A stretch of 60,826 nucleotides of DNA. Origin: Saprospiraceae bacterium (GTDB lineage Bacteria > Bacteroidota > Bacteroidia > Chitinophagales > Saprospiraceae). Below are positions 44,402 through 53,764 of this stretch, piece by piece. Position numbers and translations under genes: made by a program. Location of the stretch: positions 41,196 to 102,021 of the forward strand of contig JAHDHL010000020.1 in assembly GCA_020631355.1 (NCBI GenBank), written 5' to 3'. The notes beneath the pieces were generated by a model. The model did no database searches, was not told the DNA's origin, and worked only from the letters and a program-made list of their open reading frames with translations. How positions within the stretch are numbered: the stretch's first letter is position 1; the number at the start of each line of letters is the position of its first letter.

Positions 44402-45619
44402 TTAATCGTTACGGACAAGTGATTTGATCCTTGAGGCGAAGAAAGCGGGATAGAGTGAGGAAATGATTCCAAAAGCAAGAACGAAAAGGAAAATAATGAC
44501 AAAATCCCAGAATCGCATGCTTGCAGGATAGGCATCAACTATGAATCCATTCATTGGAACCAAGTTGAATAATTTATGTGCTACATATAACAAGGTGCCT
44601 ATTGAGAATCCCAGAAACATTCCGATACCCGTCATCCATGACCCAACGCCAATAAAAATATTTCTAATGAAACGGTCATTGGCACCCATGGACTTGAGTA
44701 TGGCAATATCTTTTTTCTTTTCATGTACCAACATGAGCATACAACCGATCATATTGATAGCAACCAACATCATGGTGAGTAGGGTAATGGCAAATCCCAT
44801 CCATTTTTCCACTTTCATGAGTTTGAAGAAAGCGGCATTCTGTTCGTATCTGTTCAGGGCCTTATAACCAGGGCCCATTACTTCGAGAATGTCTTTTACG
44901 GCCTTGTGTTCGTTGGTGTTCTCATTGATTTTGATTTCTATCTGGGAAATTTCCTCATTCTTGTACCCCCTTAGTTTCTGGGTGAAAGCCAGGTCCGCAA
45001 TGACATATTTGGCATCGAATTGTTGTTGGATGCTGAATACGCCCGCAGGTTGGAGGTATTGTTTCTTGAAAGGCTTTTCGAAATTACCCACGGTTTTGTT
45101 CTTCAACATGTACACGGATAATTGGGAAAGATAAGCTTCTACACCTATACCCAGATTATTACGGATTTCATATCCGACCACGGCATAATTTCTTTCACCC
45201 TCCTTTAGTTTGTATTCTCCCTCGTAAACAACGGAGTCGAGTCTGCTGACATTGAGCCATTCTTCATCCACACCCTTGATGACACCGAATCCTTGACTGC
45301 TTTCATATTCGAAAAAAGCAGTTTCCTCCAGGCTTTTGGCTACGAATTCCACGCCTGCTACGTCTGTGAGCCCCGTATAGGTTGTGGAATCTACCGTAAA
45401 TACTTTCCCCTCATCAGGAACAATGATAATATCGGGCTGAAAGGAACTGTAAAGGGACTTGATAAGATCTTCAAAACCATTGAAAACGGAAAGCACCAAT
45501 AAAAGGGCTGCTGTACCGACAGCAATACCCAATACAGATATCATCGTAATGATATTGATGGCATTGGTTGACTTTTTTCCGAAAATGTATCGCCTTGCAA
45601 TATTGAAAGGAAGGTTCAT
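44402..45619 (-). CDS. ABC transporter permease of the LolC/LolE/FtsX type
   Basis: A 405-residue protein with the MacB-PCD/FtsX layout: helix 1 (about 20-45), a large periplasmic domain (about 50-270) and three C-terminal helices (about 275-295, 325-350, 370-390). 'ISVLGIAVGTAALLLVLSVF' and the coupling loop 'EKKKDIAILKSMGA' are typical. LolC/E proteins release lipoproteins from the inner membrane. Its ATPase is not nearby, as is usual in Bacteroidota. It follows rbfA with a 45-bp gap. Confidence 0.87.
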   Translation of the reverse strand: MNLPFNIARRYIFGKKSTNAINIITMISVLGIAVGTAALLLVLSVFNGFEDLIKSLYSSFQPDIIIVPDEGKVFTVDSTTYTGLTDVAGVEFVAKSLEETAFFEYESSQGFGVIKGVDEEWLNVSRLDSVVYEGEYKLKEGERNYAVVGYEIRNNLGIGVEAYLSQLSVYMLKNKTVGNFEKPFKKQYLQPAGVFSIQQQFDAKYVIADLAFTQKLRGYKNEEISQIEIKINENTNEHKAVKDILEVMGPGYKALNRYEQNAAFFKLMKVEKWMGFAITLLTMMLVAINMIGCMLMLVHEKKKDIAILKSMGANDRFIRNIFIGVGSWMTGIGMFLGFSIGTLLYVAHKLFNLVPMNGFIVDAYPASMRFWDFVIIFLFVLAFGIISSLYPAFFASRIKSLVRND

Positions 45620-45664
45620 GCTGGAAATATAGCATTAATTCCAAAGATAGATGTAATCCTTGGC

Positions 45665-46054
45665 CTAATCGTCGACTCTATCTTTACCCATTTGGTTTTC
45701 ATCTTCCAGTTTCTTGAAGAGCTTATCCACTCTGTACATTTCGTCCAGTGTGTCATCTTCATAGAAAGCGATTTGTGGTGTTCTTCTGATTTGCTTGGCC
45801 AATCTTTGGGAGAGTGCTTGTTGTAATCTCCTTTGGTTTTCCTCCATTAGGAGAATGACCGCCTGTTTGTTTTCCGTATTGTAAATGCTGAGGTATACCT
45901 TGGCTTGGAGTAAATCAGGAGTGACGATGACATTGGTTACGGTAACCAAAGCATCCTCATATATATAAGTACCTTCTTGCATGAGAACAGTACTAAGATT
46001 TCTTCTTATCATTTCAGCAACCTGACGTTGCCTTTTGCTTGCTTGCTTTGCCAT
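45665..46054 (-). CDS. rbfA: Ribosome-binding factor A
   Basis: A 129-residue KH-type protein that assists maturation of the 30S subunit and of 16S rRNA 5' end. Family blocks are 'RQRQVAEMIRRNLSTVLMQEG', 'VTVTNVIVTPDLLQAKVYLSIY' and 'RRTPQIAFYEDDTLDEMYRVDKLF'. The C-terminus carries a short acidic tail. It is the first of three co-oriented genes with the LolC/E-like permease and the propeller lipoprotein, a common order in Bacteroidota. Confidence 0.94.
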   Translation of the reverse strand: MAKQASKRQRQVAEMIRRNLSTVLMQEGTYIYEDALVTVTNVIVTPDLLQAKVYLSIYNTENKQAVILLMEENQRRLQQALSQRLAKQIRRTPQIAFYEDDTLDEMYRVDKLFKKLEDENQMGKDRVDD

Positions 46055-46140
46055 AATCTATATTGGATGATTGATTGGAGGGGCATATCCTACAAAATTA
46101 ATCCTTTTTATGGTGGAATAGTTTCATTATTGCGCATAAA

Positions 46141-46169
46141 AAAAGCCGTTCCGGTAAGGAACGGCTTTT
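46141..46169 (-). terminator. Terminator of the PDZ-protein gene
   Basis: A 12-bp perfect stem (46141-46152 with 46158-46169), 5-nt loop. On the minus strand it ends in TTTTTTT, and the gene it serves stops 20 bp before it. Confidence 0.85.
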
Positions 46170-46188
46170 CTTTTAGGCTGAGGCCCGA

Positions 46189-47865
46189 TTATTTTACGAT
46201 GATTTTTTGGGTCAGTACCTTACCATTCTGACTGATATTGACCAAGTAAAGACCTGGTGCATTTCCTTTCAGATTAAAGTCACCGGAATAATTTCCATTG
46301 AAATCCTTGATCTCATCCTTGATAATTTCCTTTCCATTGGAATCATTAATGGTAATGCTTACCGGAGAAATATCTTCTGATGTGAATTCCAATTTGAAAG
46401 AACCATCAGTCGGATTGGGGAATAGGTTCACTTCTTCCAATTCAAGTAAGCTATTGCCTGCATCGGATTTGATTTCCTTTTCAATCCTTTTCTTGATGAT
46501 GATTTCTGTCTTTTTCTTCTTCTTTTCCTTTGGTGTGCAACAACTATTATTGCAGCATTCCTTGACGGTTCTTCCTAGTAACTTCACCTTTGACTTTTTG
46601 ACCTTACCGTCTCTGATGTACTTGACTTTTACCTTGTCGCCAGGTTCGTATCCCTCTACCGATTGGATGAGTTCATTAATGTTTTCTACATCCTCACGTC
46701 CGAATTTCGTAATGATATCATTCTCCGAAAGAATATTATCATCCCTGTTCACATCAACTATCCTGATGCCTTTGTCATCATTCTCAATCATGATTCCGAT
46801 ATAGGCTTTCTCTACTTCCTTGGCTTCGCAACATCCCATTTTCATTCCCCTCATGAAATAATCCTCCTTGGACCAATTTTCCATATCAAGATTCTCGGTG
46901 TCAATTTCAATATCGACATCCTCGAAGAAGACGTTGTTTTCAGCTTTCTTTTCTCCTAGGGTAACATTGGCCGAACGGTTTTCTCCATTTCTGATATATT
47001 GGATAACCACATTTTCATTCGGTTGGTAATCCTTGATAATGGCAGCTAGTTCAGAGAATGTTCTCGCTGGTTTTCCACCAATTGTCGTAATGATATCACC
47101 TTCCTGAAGTCCTGCTTTTTCAGCTGCTGAAGATTCTACTATACCTCCCAATACAACACCATTCTCATTGGAATCCTCTCCTGGCCATACACCTAGGAAT
47201 GCCTTTGGGTCGCCATTTTCCTCATCCAACATCTTGAACTGGAAAGAATGATTATTATCATCATTCCATTCAAAATCACCATTATCCAGAATCTCATCCA
47301 AATCCTCAATGATGATTTCTTCCATGGTTTCTTCACCATCGGACATAATGATGATTTTCTTCTTGACTTGACCATCCTTGATGATCTTGATATTCTCATC
47401 ATCCATTTGTTGTACATCAACCTTGATCCTTACTTGTCCGTCCTCGATACTTTCGTTGATGATTACATCCAAATCCTCCTGATTAATATTATCTCCCTTA
47501 ATAATGATCTTCTTCTCTATTTGTCCATCCCTGATGATTTGTATGTCCTCGTCACCATCACTCTTGAACTTGAGAATCTTGACATGATTACCATCAGTTT
47601 TCATATTTGTTCCACTACCTCCGATAATTTCTTCCACATCCACATCGATGTCAATTTCGTTGCCGTCAATATTTTCATTGATAATGGCGTCTAAATCAGC
47701 ATTTTCTGCATCTTCTCCCGTTAGGATGATTTCTTCCACAGTTTCATTTCCATCAGAGTCCACAATCTTCTTTTTGATGATAATGGTCTTTTCGGTTTGT
47801 GCATGAATGGAGGAGAATGAAATTGCAAAGACTATAAAAAATACAGATAACAATAACTTTTTCAT
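46189..47865 (-). CDS. Secreted two-PDZ protein with T9SS sorting domain
   Basis: A 558-residue protein with a signal peptide (1-22). Residues 23-210 hold two to three imperfect ~45-residue repeats built from basic strands 'KKIIIKG'/'KKKIIIMSDG' and acidic turns 'LDVIINESIEDGQVRI'. PDZ domain 1 (about 218-305) carries 'AFLGVWPG' and 'GLQEGDIITTIGG'; PDZ domain 2 (about 351-430) follows a Cys pair. A second Cys cluster 'CCNNSCCTPKEK' and a Lys-rich linker precede a T9SS type A sorting tail (about 480-558) with 'LFPNPTDGSFKLEF' and 'GLYLVNISQNG'. It should be exported to the cell surface. Start at 47865 is set by the signal peptide. Confidence 0.87.
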   Translation of the reverse strand: MKKLLLSVFFIVFAISFSSIHAQTEKTIIIKKKIVDSDGNETVEEIILTGEDAENADLDAIINENIDGNEIDIDVDVEEIIGGSGTNMKTDGNHVKILKFKSDGDEDIQIIRDGQIEKKIIIKGDNINQEDLDVIINESIEDGQVRIKVDVQQMDDENIKIIKDGQVKKKIIIMSDGEETMEEIIIEDLDEILDNGDFEWNDDNNHSFQFKMLDEENGDPKAFLGVWPGEDSNENGVVLGGIVESSAAEKAGLQEGDIITTIGGKPARTFSELAAIIKDYQPNENVVIQYIRNGENRSANVTLGEKKAENNVFFEDVDIEIDTENLDMENWSKEDYFMRGMKMGCCEAKEVEKAYIGIMIENDDKGIRIVDVNRDDNILSENDIITKFGREDVENINELIQSVEGYEPGDKVKVKYIRDGKVKKSKVKLLGRTVKECCNNSCCTPKEKKKKKTEIIIKKRIEKEIKSDAGNSLLELEEVNLFPNPTDGSFKLEFTSEDISPVSITINDSNGKEIIKDEIKDFNGNYSGDFNLKGNAPGLYLVNISQNGKVLTQKIIVK

Positions 47866-47996
47866 CAGTCTATAAATTTGTCCAAAATTAAAATTCAAAA
47901 ATAGTATAAAGCACTGAAAGATAGGTGGTAGAGACCCATAAATGCTTCTAAAAGTTAACAGACAGTTAAACATAAGCAGAGGTTGCTTAGTTAGTA

Positions 47997-48004
47997 TATT
48001 TTTG
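47997..48004 (+). promoter_or_regulatory. Possible -7 element for the kinase-regulator operon
   Basis: TATTTTTG matches TAnnTTTG, 82 bp before the kinase start, in the 220-bp divergent region with the PDZ gene. Two minus-strand matches (47883-47890, 47896-47903) could serve the PDZ gene. None has a good -33 partner. Confidence 0.3.
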
Positions 48005-48085
48005 TAAATGTTAAAATTTGTATGTAATATTAGTTTTGACTTTTATGCATACAACCCTTCCTACACAACTTATTTAAGCCCACGT

Positions 48086-49660
48086 ATGAATAAAAATGCC
48101 ATTTGGGGAATTATTGGACTCATGAGTATTGCATTGATTGGTATCATTGCTTTACAGGCATATTGGATTAATGAACGTTTGAGGTTGGAGAAGACCCACT
48201 TTGACAATCTGGTATTTTCTGTCTTGAATCGGGTGGCTGAAAAGCTCGAAAAGGATGAGGAAAAGCGAACGACCCAGATGATTTGGAATGTGGAGAATCT
48301 CACAGGTGGGCTTTTGCATCCCTCGGAATCCATTGGCTCCCAATCTTCTGCCGATATCGGGGTTGGCTTGGATTTCTTCTCAAGGCGCCACAGGTTTGAT
48401 ACATTGGGATACGGTTCTAATCACACCAATACATTGGAGTGCAATTGTATGGTATGTAGAAAGGAACGATTCGAAACCAGTGCTTGGATGCATGAACAAT
48501 GGCTGACCAAACAACTGATTGATCCAGATCCCATAGAAGAAAGAATCAGGGTAGAATTATTGGATTCATATTTCAAGCAGGAGTTATTGAATATGAATGT
48601 GAATCTTGAGTATTCCTATGGGGTCTATTCCCATGGAAAAAAGGCATTCGTGATTCGGGATGGTAAGTACAATTATGTTCCCGGGGATGATGACTTTGGT
48701 TCACAAGCTGTTTCGATTCCCAATATTGATGATTTGCCCAAGGATAATAAGGAATTATCCAATTCGAAATATTTTGTTCAGTTATTCCATCATTCCTCCA
48801 CACTGGAAGCTCCGCCCGGTTATTTGGTGATTCATTTCCCGGGTATGGCAGGATATGTTTGGGGTACTGTGATGTCAACGGTGATTGCAGCCATTCTATT
48901 TACGGGTATCATACTGTTTTGCTTCATATATACGATACAGGTCATATTTACTCAGAAGAAATTATCGAAGATTAAATCTGATTTCATCAATAATATGACC
49001 CATGAGTTCAAGACACCGATAGCTACGATCTCCTTGGCCTCCGATTCCATTACCAGTCCGATGATTTCGGGTAATCCTGAAAAGGTCCAGCGTTTTGCGA
49101 ATATCATCAAGCAGGAGAACAGGCGAATGAATAAGCAAGTGGAGAAAGTACTCCAAATGGCCCTGCTGGATAAGAATGATTTCCAGTTGAAATTGACCAA
49201 GGTTGATGCTCATGAAGTGATTAGACAGGCTGTGAATAACATAAATTTGAGGGCTGAGAGCAAAGGAGGCAAGGCTGAGGCAATCCTAGGGGCATCTAAT
49301 TCGTTCATAGAAGTAGATTTAACACATTTTTCTAATGTGGTGAACAACTTATTGGATAATGCGTATAAATATTCACCGGATAATCCGGAAATCATAGTCA
49401 CAACTGAAAACAAGTCAAACGGAATCAATATAAAGGTCAAGGATAATGGTATAGGGATGTCAAAGGACGACCTGAAACATATCTTTGATAAGTTCTTTAG
49501 GGTTCATACGGGAAATCTTCACGATGTCAAAGGCTTTGGTCTGGGATTGAGTTATGTGAAAGCCATTTTGGATGCCCATAAGGGACACATTTCCGTTAAG
49601 AGTGATTTGGGAAAGGGGAGTGAATTCACCTTGTTTTTCCCATTCATCTCGAACTCATAG
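48086..49660 (+). CDS. Membrane sensor histidine kinase
   Basis: A 524-residue kinase with two transmembrane helices (about 7-27 and 254-280), a ~225-residue extracytoplasmic sensor region between them, a dimerisation domain with the phospho-accepting H306 in 'MTHEFKTP', and an ATPase domain with N box 'VVNNLLDNAYKYS', 'DNGIGMS' and 'GFGLGLSYVKAI'. The sensor region includes a C-x-C-x2-C motif in 'CNCMVCRKERF', suggesting metal or redox sensing. Start at 48086 opens the first helix. It lies 58 bp before the response regulator gene. Confidence 0.92.
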   Translation: MNKNAIWGIIGLMSIALIGIIALQAYWINERLRLEKTHFDNLVFSVLNRVAEKLEKDEEKRTTQMIWNVENLTGGLLHPSESIGSQSSADIGVGLDFFSRRHRFDTLGYGSNHTNTLECNCMVCRKERFETSAWMHEQWLTKQLIDPDPIEERIRVELLDSYFKQELLNMNVNLEYSYGVYSHGKKAFVIRDGKYNYVPGDDDFGSQAVSIPNIDDLPKDNKELSNSKYFVQLFHHSSTLEAPPGYLVIHFPGMAGYVWGTVMSTVIAAILFTGIILFCFIYTIQVIFTQKKLSKIKSDFINNMTHEFKTPIATISLASDSITSPMISGNPEKVQRFANIIKQENRRMNKQVEKVLQMALLDKNDFQLKLTKVDAHEVIRQAVNNINLRAESKGGKAEAILGASNSFIEVDLTHFSNVVNNLLDNAYKYSPDNPEIIVTTENKSNGINIKVKDNGIGMSKDDLKHIFDKFFRVHTGNLHDVKGFGLGLSYVKAILDAHKGHISVKSDLGKGSEFTLFFPFISNS

Positions 49661-49718
49661 GCAGCATTGAGCTGTTGATTTGGGTTCAACCATTATAAAA
49701 GTAAATACTCAAAGCAAT

Positions 49719-50438
49719 ATGACGAATGTAACTAATCCTCGAATCCTCCTTTGTGAAGATGACCAGAATTTTGGGGATGTTTTGCGATCATATCTTGAAA
49801 TGCATGATTTTGATGTCACCCTAGCCACGGATGGTGTAGCAGGTTTGGATAGCTATAGAAAAGGGGAGTTCGATTTATGCATCTTCGATGTGATGATGCC
49901 CAAAAAGGATGGTTTTACACTAGCCAAAGAGATTCGTGAACAAGATCGGGAGATGCCTATCATCTTCCTGACAGCCAAGACATTAAAGGATGATGTTCTT
50001 CAGGGCTTCAAGATTGGAGCGGATGATTATATTACCAAGCCCTTCAATTCTGAAGAACTTTTGTATAGGATACAGGCTGTATTGAAAAGAAGCCAGAATC
50101 TGGTCAAAAAAGAAGATGACCAAAAAGAATTCAATATTGGTTCCCACTTCCACTTCAACTTCCCATTGAGGATATTATCTTTCAAAGGGGAAGAAACTGA
50201 TAAGTTGTCACCCAAGGAAGCCCAGTTGTTGAAGATGTTCTGCCAACACATGAATGATATCCTACCCAGATCCGAAGCCCTGACCAAAATATGGGGAGAG
50301 GATAATTACTTTACTGCAAGAAGTATGGATGTTTTCGTTACGAAGCTGCGGAAGTACCTGAAACGAGACGAGAATATTGAAATTGTGAATATCCATGGTA
50401 ATGGATTCCAATTGTTGGTAAAGGAAGAAGAATCCTAG
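49719..50438 (+). CDS. OmpR-family response regulator
   Basis: A 239-residue regulator. The receiver domain (about 7-125) has the acidic pair in 'LCEDDQNF', the phospho-acceptor Asp in 'CIFDVMMPKKDG' and the conserved Lys in 'YITKPFNSEELLYRI'. The C-terminal winged-helix DNA-binding domain (about 140-239) has 'LSPKEAQLLKMF' and 'YFTARSMDVFVTKLRKYL'. It is the partner of the kinase. The start at 49719 is preferred to an upstream TTG. It resembles the RprY group of Bacteroidota regulators. Confidence 0.93.
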   Translation: MTNVTNPRILLCEDDQNFGDVLRSYLEMHDFDVTLATDGVAGLDSYRKGEFDLCIFDVMMPKKDGFTLAKEIREQDREMPIIFLTAKTLKDDVLQGFKIGADDYITKPFNSEELLYRIQAVLKRSQNLVKKEDDQKEFNIGSHFHFNFPLRILSFKGEETDKLSPKEAQLLKMFCQHMNDILPRSEALTKIWGEDNYFTARSMDVFVTKLRKYLKRDENIEIVNIHGNGFQLLVKEEES

Positions 50439-50481
50439 TCCAAAGAATTTTCGAAAGTATAATGATACGATAATAGTAATG

Positions 50482-50512
50482 GGATGGTAGGCAATTGTCT
50501 ACCATCCTTTTT
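50482..50512. terminator. Terminator between the regulator and yjbQ-like gene
   Basis: A 9-bp stem (50482-50490 with 50499-50507), extended by wobble pairs, then T5. It overlaps the stop of the convergent YjbQ gene. Confidence 0.75.
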
Positions 50513-50918
50513 AGTATATCATTGTTGCCCTGATTTTCCGGCTTCCTCCTCTATTCCTGAATTCACATAGATAGATTCCCTGCCAGGTTCCAAGATCCAA
50601 TTGTCCATTTACGATAGGAATGGAAATAGATGCACCAACCAATGAGGCCTTGATATGTGCAGGCATATCATCGGGCCCTTCCATCGTATGGGTAAGGAAA
50701 GGGAGGTTTTCAGGAACCATACGATTGAAGATTTGCTCAAAATCCACCCTGACATCCGGGTCTGCATTTTCATTGATGGTGAGTCCTGCGGACGTGTGCT
50801 GTATGAATAGTTGCAATATACCTTGTTCTGGTAATTGCAACTGTTCCGTGATAGCTTCGGTGATGATATGGAAGCCTCTCTCGTAAGGACGGAGCCGAAT
50901 CAGTTGGTGCTTAACCAT
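50511..50918 (-). CDS. YjbQ/UPF0047 family protein
   Basis: A 135-residue protein of the YjbQ family, with 'FIQHTSAGLTINENADPDVR', 'HTMEGPDDMPAHIKASLVG' and 'LGTWQGIYLCEFRNRGG'. Members form trimers and have weak thiamine-phosphate synthase-like activity; the physiological role is unsettled. It lies 6 bp downstream of a sugar-kinase-like gene and is cotranscribed with it. Confidence 0.9.
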   Translation of the reverse strand: MVKHQLIRLRPYERGFHIITEAITEQLQLPEQGILQLFIQHTSAGLTINENADPDVRVDFEQIFNRMVPENLPFLTHTMEGPDDMPAHIKASLVGASISIPIVNGQLDLGTWQGIYLCEFRNRGGSRKIRATMIY

Positions 50919-50924
50919 TCTGAT

Positions 50925-51683
50925 TTATACTGTTAGTCCTACATGCTTTACAGCCATGGCTGCACCAACAACACCTGCTGCATTCTGGCGTTGTGCAGGA
51001 ACGATATCAGCACTGATTTTGAAACAGTCCTTGTAGATTTCGAAATTCTTACTCAATCCTCCACCAAGGATGAATAAATCCGGTGAAAAGAGCCTTTCGT
51101 AATGAAGAAGTAATTCATTGAATCGATTCCCCCATTCCTTCCAGGAAAGCTTATTTTTCTTCCTAGCAGAATTGGATGCATATTTTTCAGCTATGTCTCC
51201 CTTGAATTTAAGGTGGCCCAATTCTGTATTGGGTACAAGGTTGCCATTCCAGAAAAGAGCTGAACCGATACCCGTACCTACGGTTATCATCAGTACTAGT
51301 CCATTGTTGCCTTTGCCTGCACCAAATTCCATTTCTGCAATTCCCGCTGCATCGGCATCATTAACCACAGTTACGTCACAGGAAAGCTTATTGGAAAAAT
51401 AGTCCTCTACATTGAGGTCAATCCAAGAGCTGTCAATATTGGCGGCACTTTTGGCAATGCCTCTTTGGACGATGGAGGGAAGACCACAACCTATTGGCCC
51501 GGACCAATCCAGTTTGTTCATCCAATTCGCAATCACCTCGGATACTGCTTCGGGAGTAGCAGGTTTGGGAGTCGCTTGCTTGAAACGCTCCGTAATCATT
51601 TCACCCTTATAGGTGTCTACCAAAGCAAATTTGGTTCCTGTGCCTCCTATGTCGATGCCTAGGATTGTGGATTCATTCTTCAT
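50925..51683 (-). CDS. ROK-family kinase, likely polyphosphate glucokinase type
   Basis: A 252-residue sugar kinase with the actin-type nucleotide motif 'GIDIGGTGTKFALVD' near residue 10, 'VVNDADAAGIAE', the phosphate motif 'ITVGTGIGSALFW' and 'NTELGHLKF'. It lacks the zinc-binding CxCGxxGC segment of most ROK repressors and kinases, which fits polyphosphate-dependent glucokinases. That donor is inferred, not shown. Start at 51683 is chosen because it opens 'MKNESTILGIDIGG'. Confidence 0.82.
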   Translation of the reverse strand: MKNESTILGIDIGGTGTKFALVDTYKGEMITERFKQATPKPATPEAVSEVIANWMNKLDWSGPIGCGLPSIVQRGIAKSAANIDSSWIDLNVEDYFSNKLSCDVTVVNDADAAGIAEMEFGAGKGNNGLVLMITVGTGIGSALFWNGNLVPNTELGHLKFKGDIAEKYASNSARKKNKLSWKEWGNRFNELLLHYERLFSPDLFILGGGLSKNFEIYKDCFKISADIVPAQRQNAAGVVGAAMAVKHVGLTV

Positions 51684-51974
51684 TACACTTCTGATTAATG
51701 TGCGACGAATATACAAAAAAAGACTTAGTGTAAAAAATCCGATAAGTGCCTATACCTTAATTTTAACCACTATTTCCTATGAAATGGCAAATTTTTGATG
51801 AAAACTGCTCAGGTATGAAAGCAAAAATTCTGAAATCGAATGACTATCCGATTGACTCAAAAGGGCAGGGAATTCCTTTACGGGGAATGAATTGGCCATG
51901 GTTTGAAATAAAAATGCTATTTTGGCTATTCTAGTTAGAAAATCATTTAATATAAATTAAAATCAAGTCTTATT

Positions 51975-53615
51975 ATGAGTGGTTTAACCGTCATGATCCT
52001 CGCTTGGGTTTTTTGTATAGCTTGGTCGGGCTTCGTCATTATGACTCAGAGGAAAGTACATCCTAAGGCATTATTCTACCTATTCTTCGTAGAGCTTTGG
52101 GAGCGTTTCTCTTATTATGGAATGAGAGCCTTGTTAGTGCTGTATATGGTTGCTGAGATTGCCGATGGCGGTTTCGGATTTGCCGAGGAAAAAGCTTATG
52201 GAATTTACGCATCCTATGGTGCAATGGTATATGCCACACCACTTATAGGTGGATATCTGGCAGAAAAATTCCTAGGTTATCGAAAGGCTATTATGTGGGG
52301 AGCCGTCCTGATGGCGCTCGGTCACTTTGCCATGGCTTTCGAAAACCAGATGATATTCCTCATGGCCCTTGCCTTATTGATATTGGGTAATGGTTTCTTC
52401 AAACCCAACATATCCAGTTTGATTGGTAAATATTATGGCCTCAAGGACCCTAGAAGGGATGGAGCCTTTACCATATTCTATATGGGCATCAATATTGGAG
52501 CATTCCTGACGCCACTTACTTGTGGTTATCTTGGTTCCACATATGGATGGCATGTCGGTTTTGGTATTGCAGGTGTAGGTATGGTTATCGGTCTGATTAT
52601 ATTCTGGATTGCTGCCAGAAGTGGCGTCTTGGGAGATAAGGGACTTCCTCCGGGTACACTACCGAATGAGGATGCAGCTGATAAGGATGGCATGCCGAAT
52701 GTCTTCGAGGATGATCATCTTATTGATTCCCAATTGGCTACTACCCAAGAAGGAAGTGAGACCTTGGATGTAGGAGAACCTGTGGCTACACCGGGACTGA
52801 ATATGACTGATATCATTATTTTCGGCTCCACATTCCTATGTATTCCATTGTTATTCTTCCTAATCAATCATAATGAAATATTGGATTATTCATTACCAGT
52901 ATTGATTGGTGCAGCATGGTTGGGATTATTCGTTTATTCATTCTTCCAGGAAAAAGTGGAGGGAGACCGTCTTAGGGTTATTCTCATCATGTTCTTCTTC
53001 CCTGTGATATTCTGGACATTCTTCGAACTTGCAGGTAGTGCCCTGACAATATTCACCGCTAAGAATGTAGAGATGCCATCATGGTTGACTGCTGCTTCTT
53101 TCCAGTCTGTTAATCCATTGTTCATCATGTTATTTGCTCCGGTATTCTCTTGGATGTGGGTAAAACTATCCCAAAAGAATATGGAACCGAATGCTCCGGT
53201 CAAGTTTGCCATTGGTTTGGTACTCTTAGGTTTGGGTTATTTGGTATTGAACCTAGGTGTTGGAATGAGTGAGGGAGCTAAGATTTCATGGTTGTTCATG
53301 GTTGCACTTTACTTCCTACATACGATGGGTGAATTAGCATTGTCTCCGGTAGGTTTGTCATTGGTAACCAAATTATCCCCGGCTAAGGTTGTGGGATTGA
53401 TTATGGGATTCTGGTTGATGACTTCTTCCTTGGCCCACTTGGTGGGAGGTTGGATTGCGAAATTCACAGCCGTACCAGAGGGAACACCAGCTGAGGAATC
53501 CTTGAATATCAGTATGGGTGTATTCAACCAGTTGGGAATATTTGCGATAGGAGCAGGTGTATTGTTGTTCTTGTTGTCATTTATCCTAAGAAAATGGATG
53601 CACGGTGTCAAGTAA
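51975..53615 (+). CDS. Proton-dependent oligopeptide transporter (POT/PTR2)
   Basis: A 546-residue major-facilitator protein with about 14 hydrophobic helices. The POT signature 'ELWERFSYYGMRALLVLY' lies near residue 38 and the second PTR2 block 'FYMGINIGAFLTPLTCGYLG' near 170. A long hydrophilic loop of about 60 residues sits between helices in the middle. It imports di- and tripeptides with protons. A 291-bp region upstream contains its promoter but no clear TTTG/TAnnTTTG pair. A strong terminator follows. Confidence 0.93.
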   Translation: MSGLTVMILAWVFCIAWSGFVIMTQRKVHPKALFYLFFVELWERFSYYGMRALLVLYMVAEIADGGFGFAEEKAYGIYASYGAMVYATPLIGGYLAEKFLGYRKAIMWGAVLMALGHFAMAFENQMIFLMALALLILGNGFFKPNISSLIGKYYGLKDPRRDGAFTIFYMGINIGAFLTPLTCGYLGSTYGWHVGFGIAGVGMVIGLIIFWIAARSGVLGDKGLPPGTLPNEDAADKDGMPNVFEDDHLIDSQLATTQEGSETLDVGEPVATPGLNMTDIIIFGSTFLCIPLLFFLINHNEILDYSLPVLIGAAWLGLFVYSFFQEKVEGDRLRVILIMFFFPVIFWTFFELAGSALTIFTAKNVEMPSWLTAASFQSVNPLFIMLFAPVFSWMWVKLSQKNMEPNAPVKFAIGLVLLGLGYLVLNLGVGMSEGAKISWLFMVALYFLHTMGELALSPVGLSLVTKLSPAKVVGLIMGFWLMTSSLAHLVGGWIAKFTAVPEGTPAEESLNISMGVFNQLGIFAIGAGVLLFLLSFILRKWMHGVK

Positions 53616-53644
53616 TCACTATGATTCAATTTAATATAAAAGGG

Positions 53645-53676
53645 AACGGTCACGCTGAGAAGCGTGACCGTTTTTT
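53645..53676 (+). terminator. Intrinsic terminator of the POT gene
   Basis: A 12-bp perfect stem (53645-53656 with 53661-53672), GAGA loop, then T run to 53676. Confidence 0.88.
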
Positions 53677-53764
53677 CGTTTCGATTGATCCTAAAATAAA
53701 TGGGTAATTAGTAAACTGATTTGGATCTTATCTATGGCAGAATGAGGTACAATCACTCTGTATG

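Noticed and set aside
46189-47973. Coding on the opposite strand of the PDZ gene
   Set aside because: Long open frames there are Ile/Asp-rich mirrors of the repeat codons and lack any family match.
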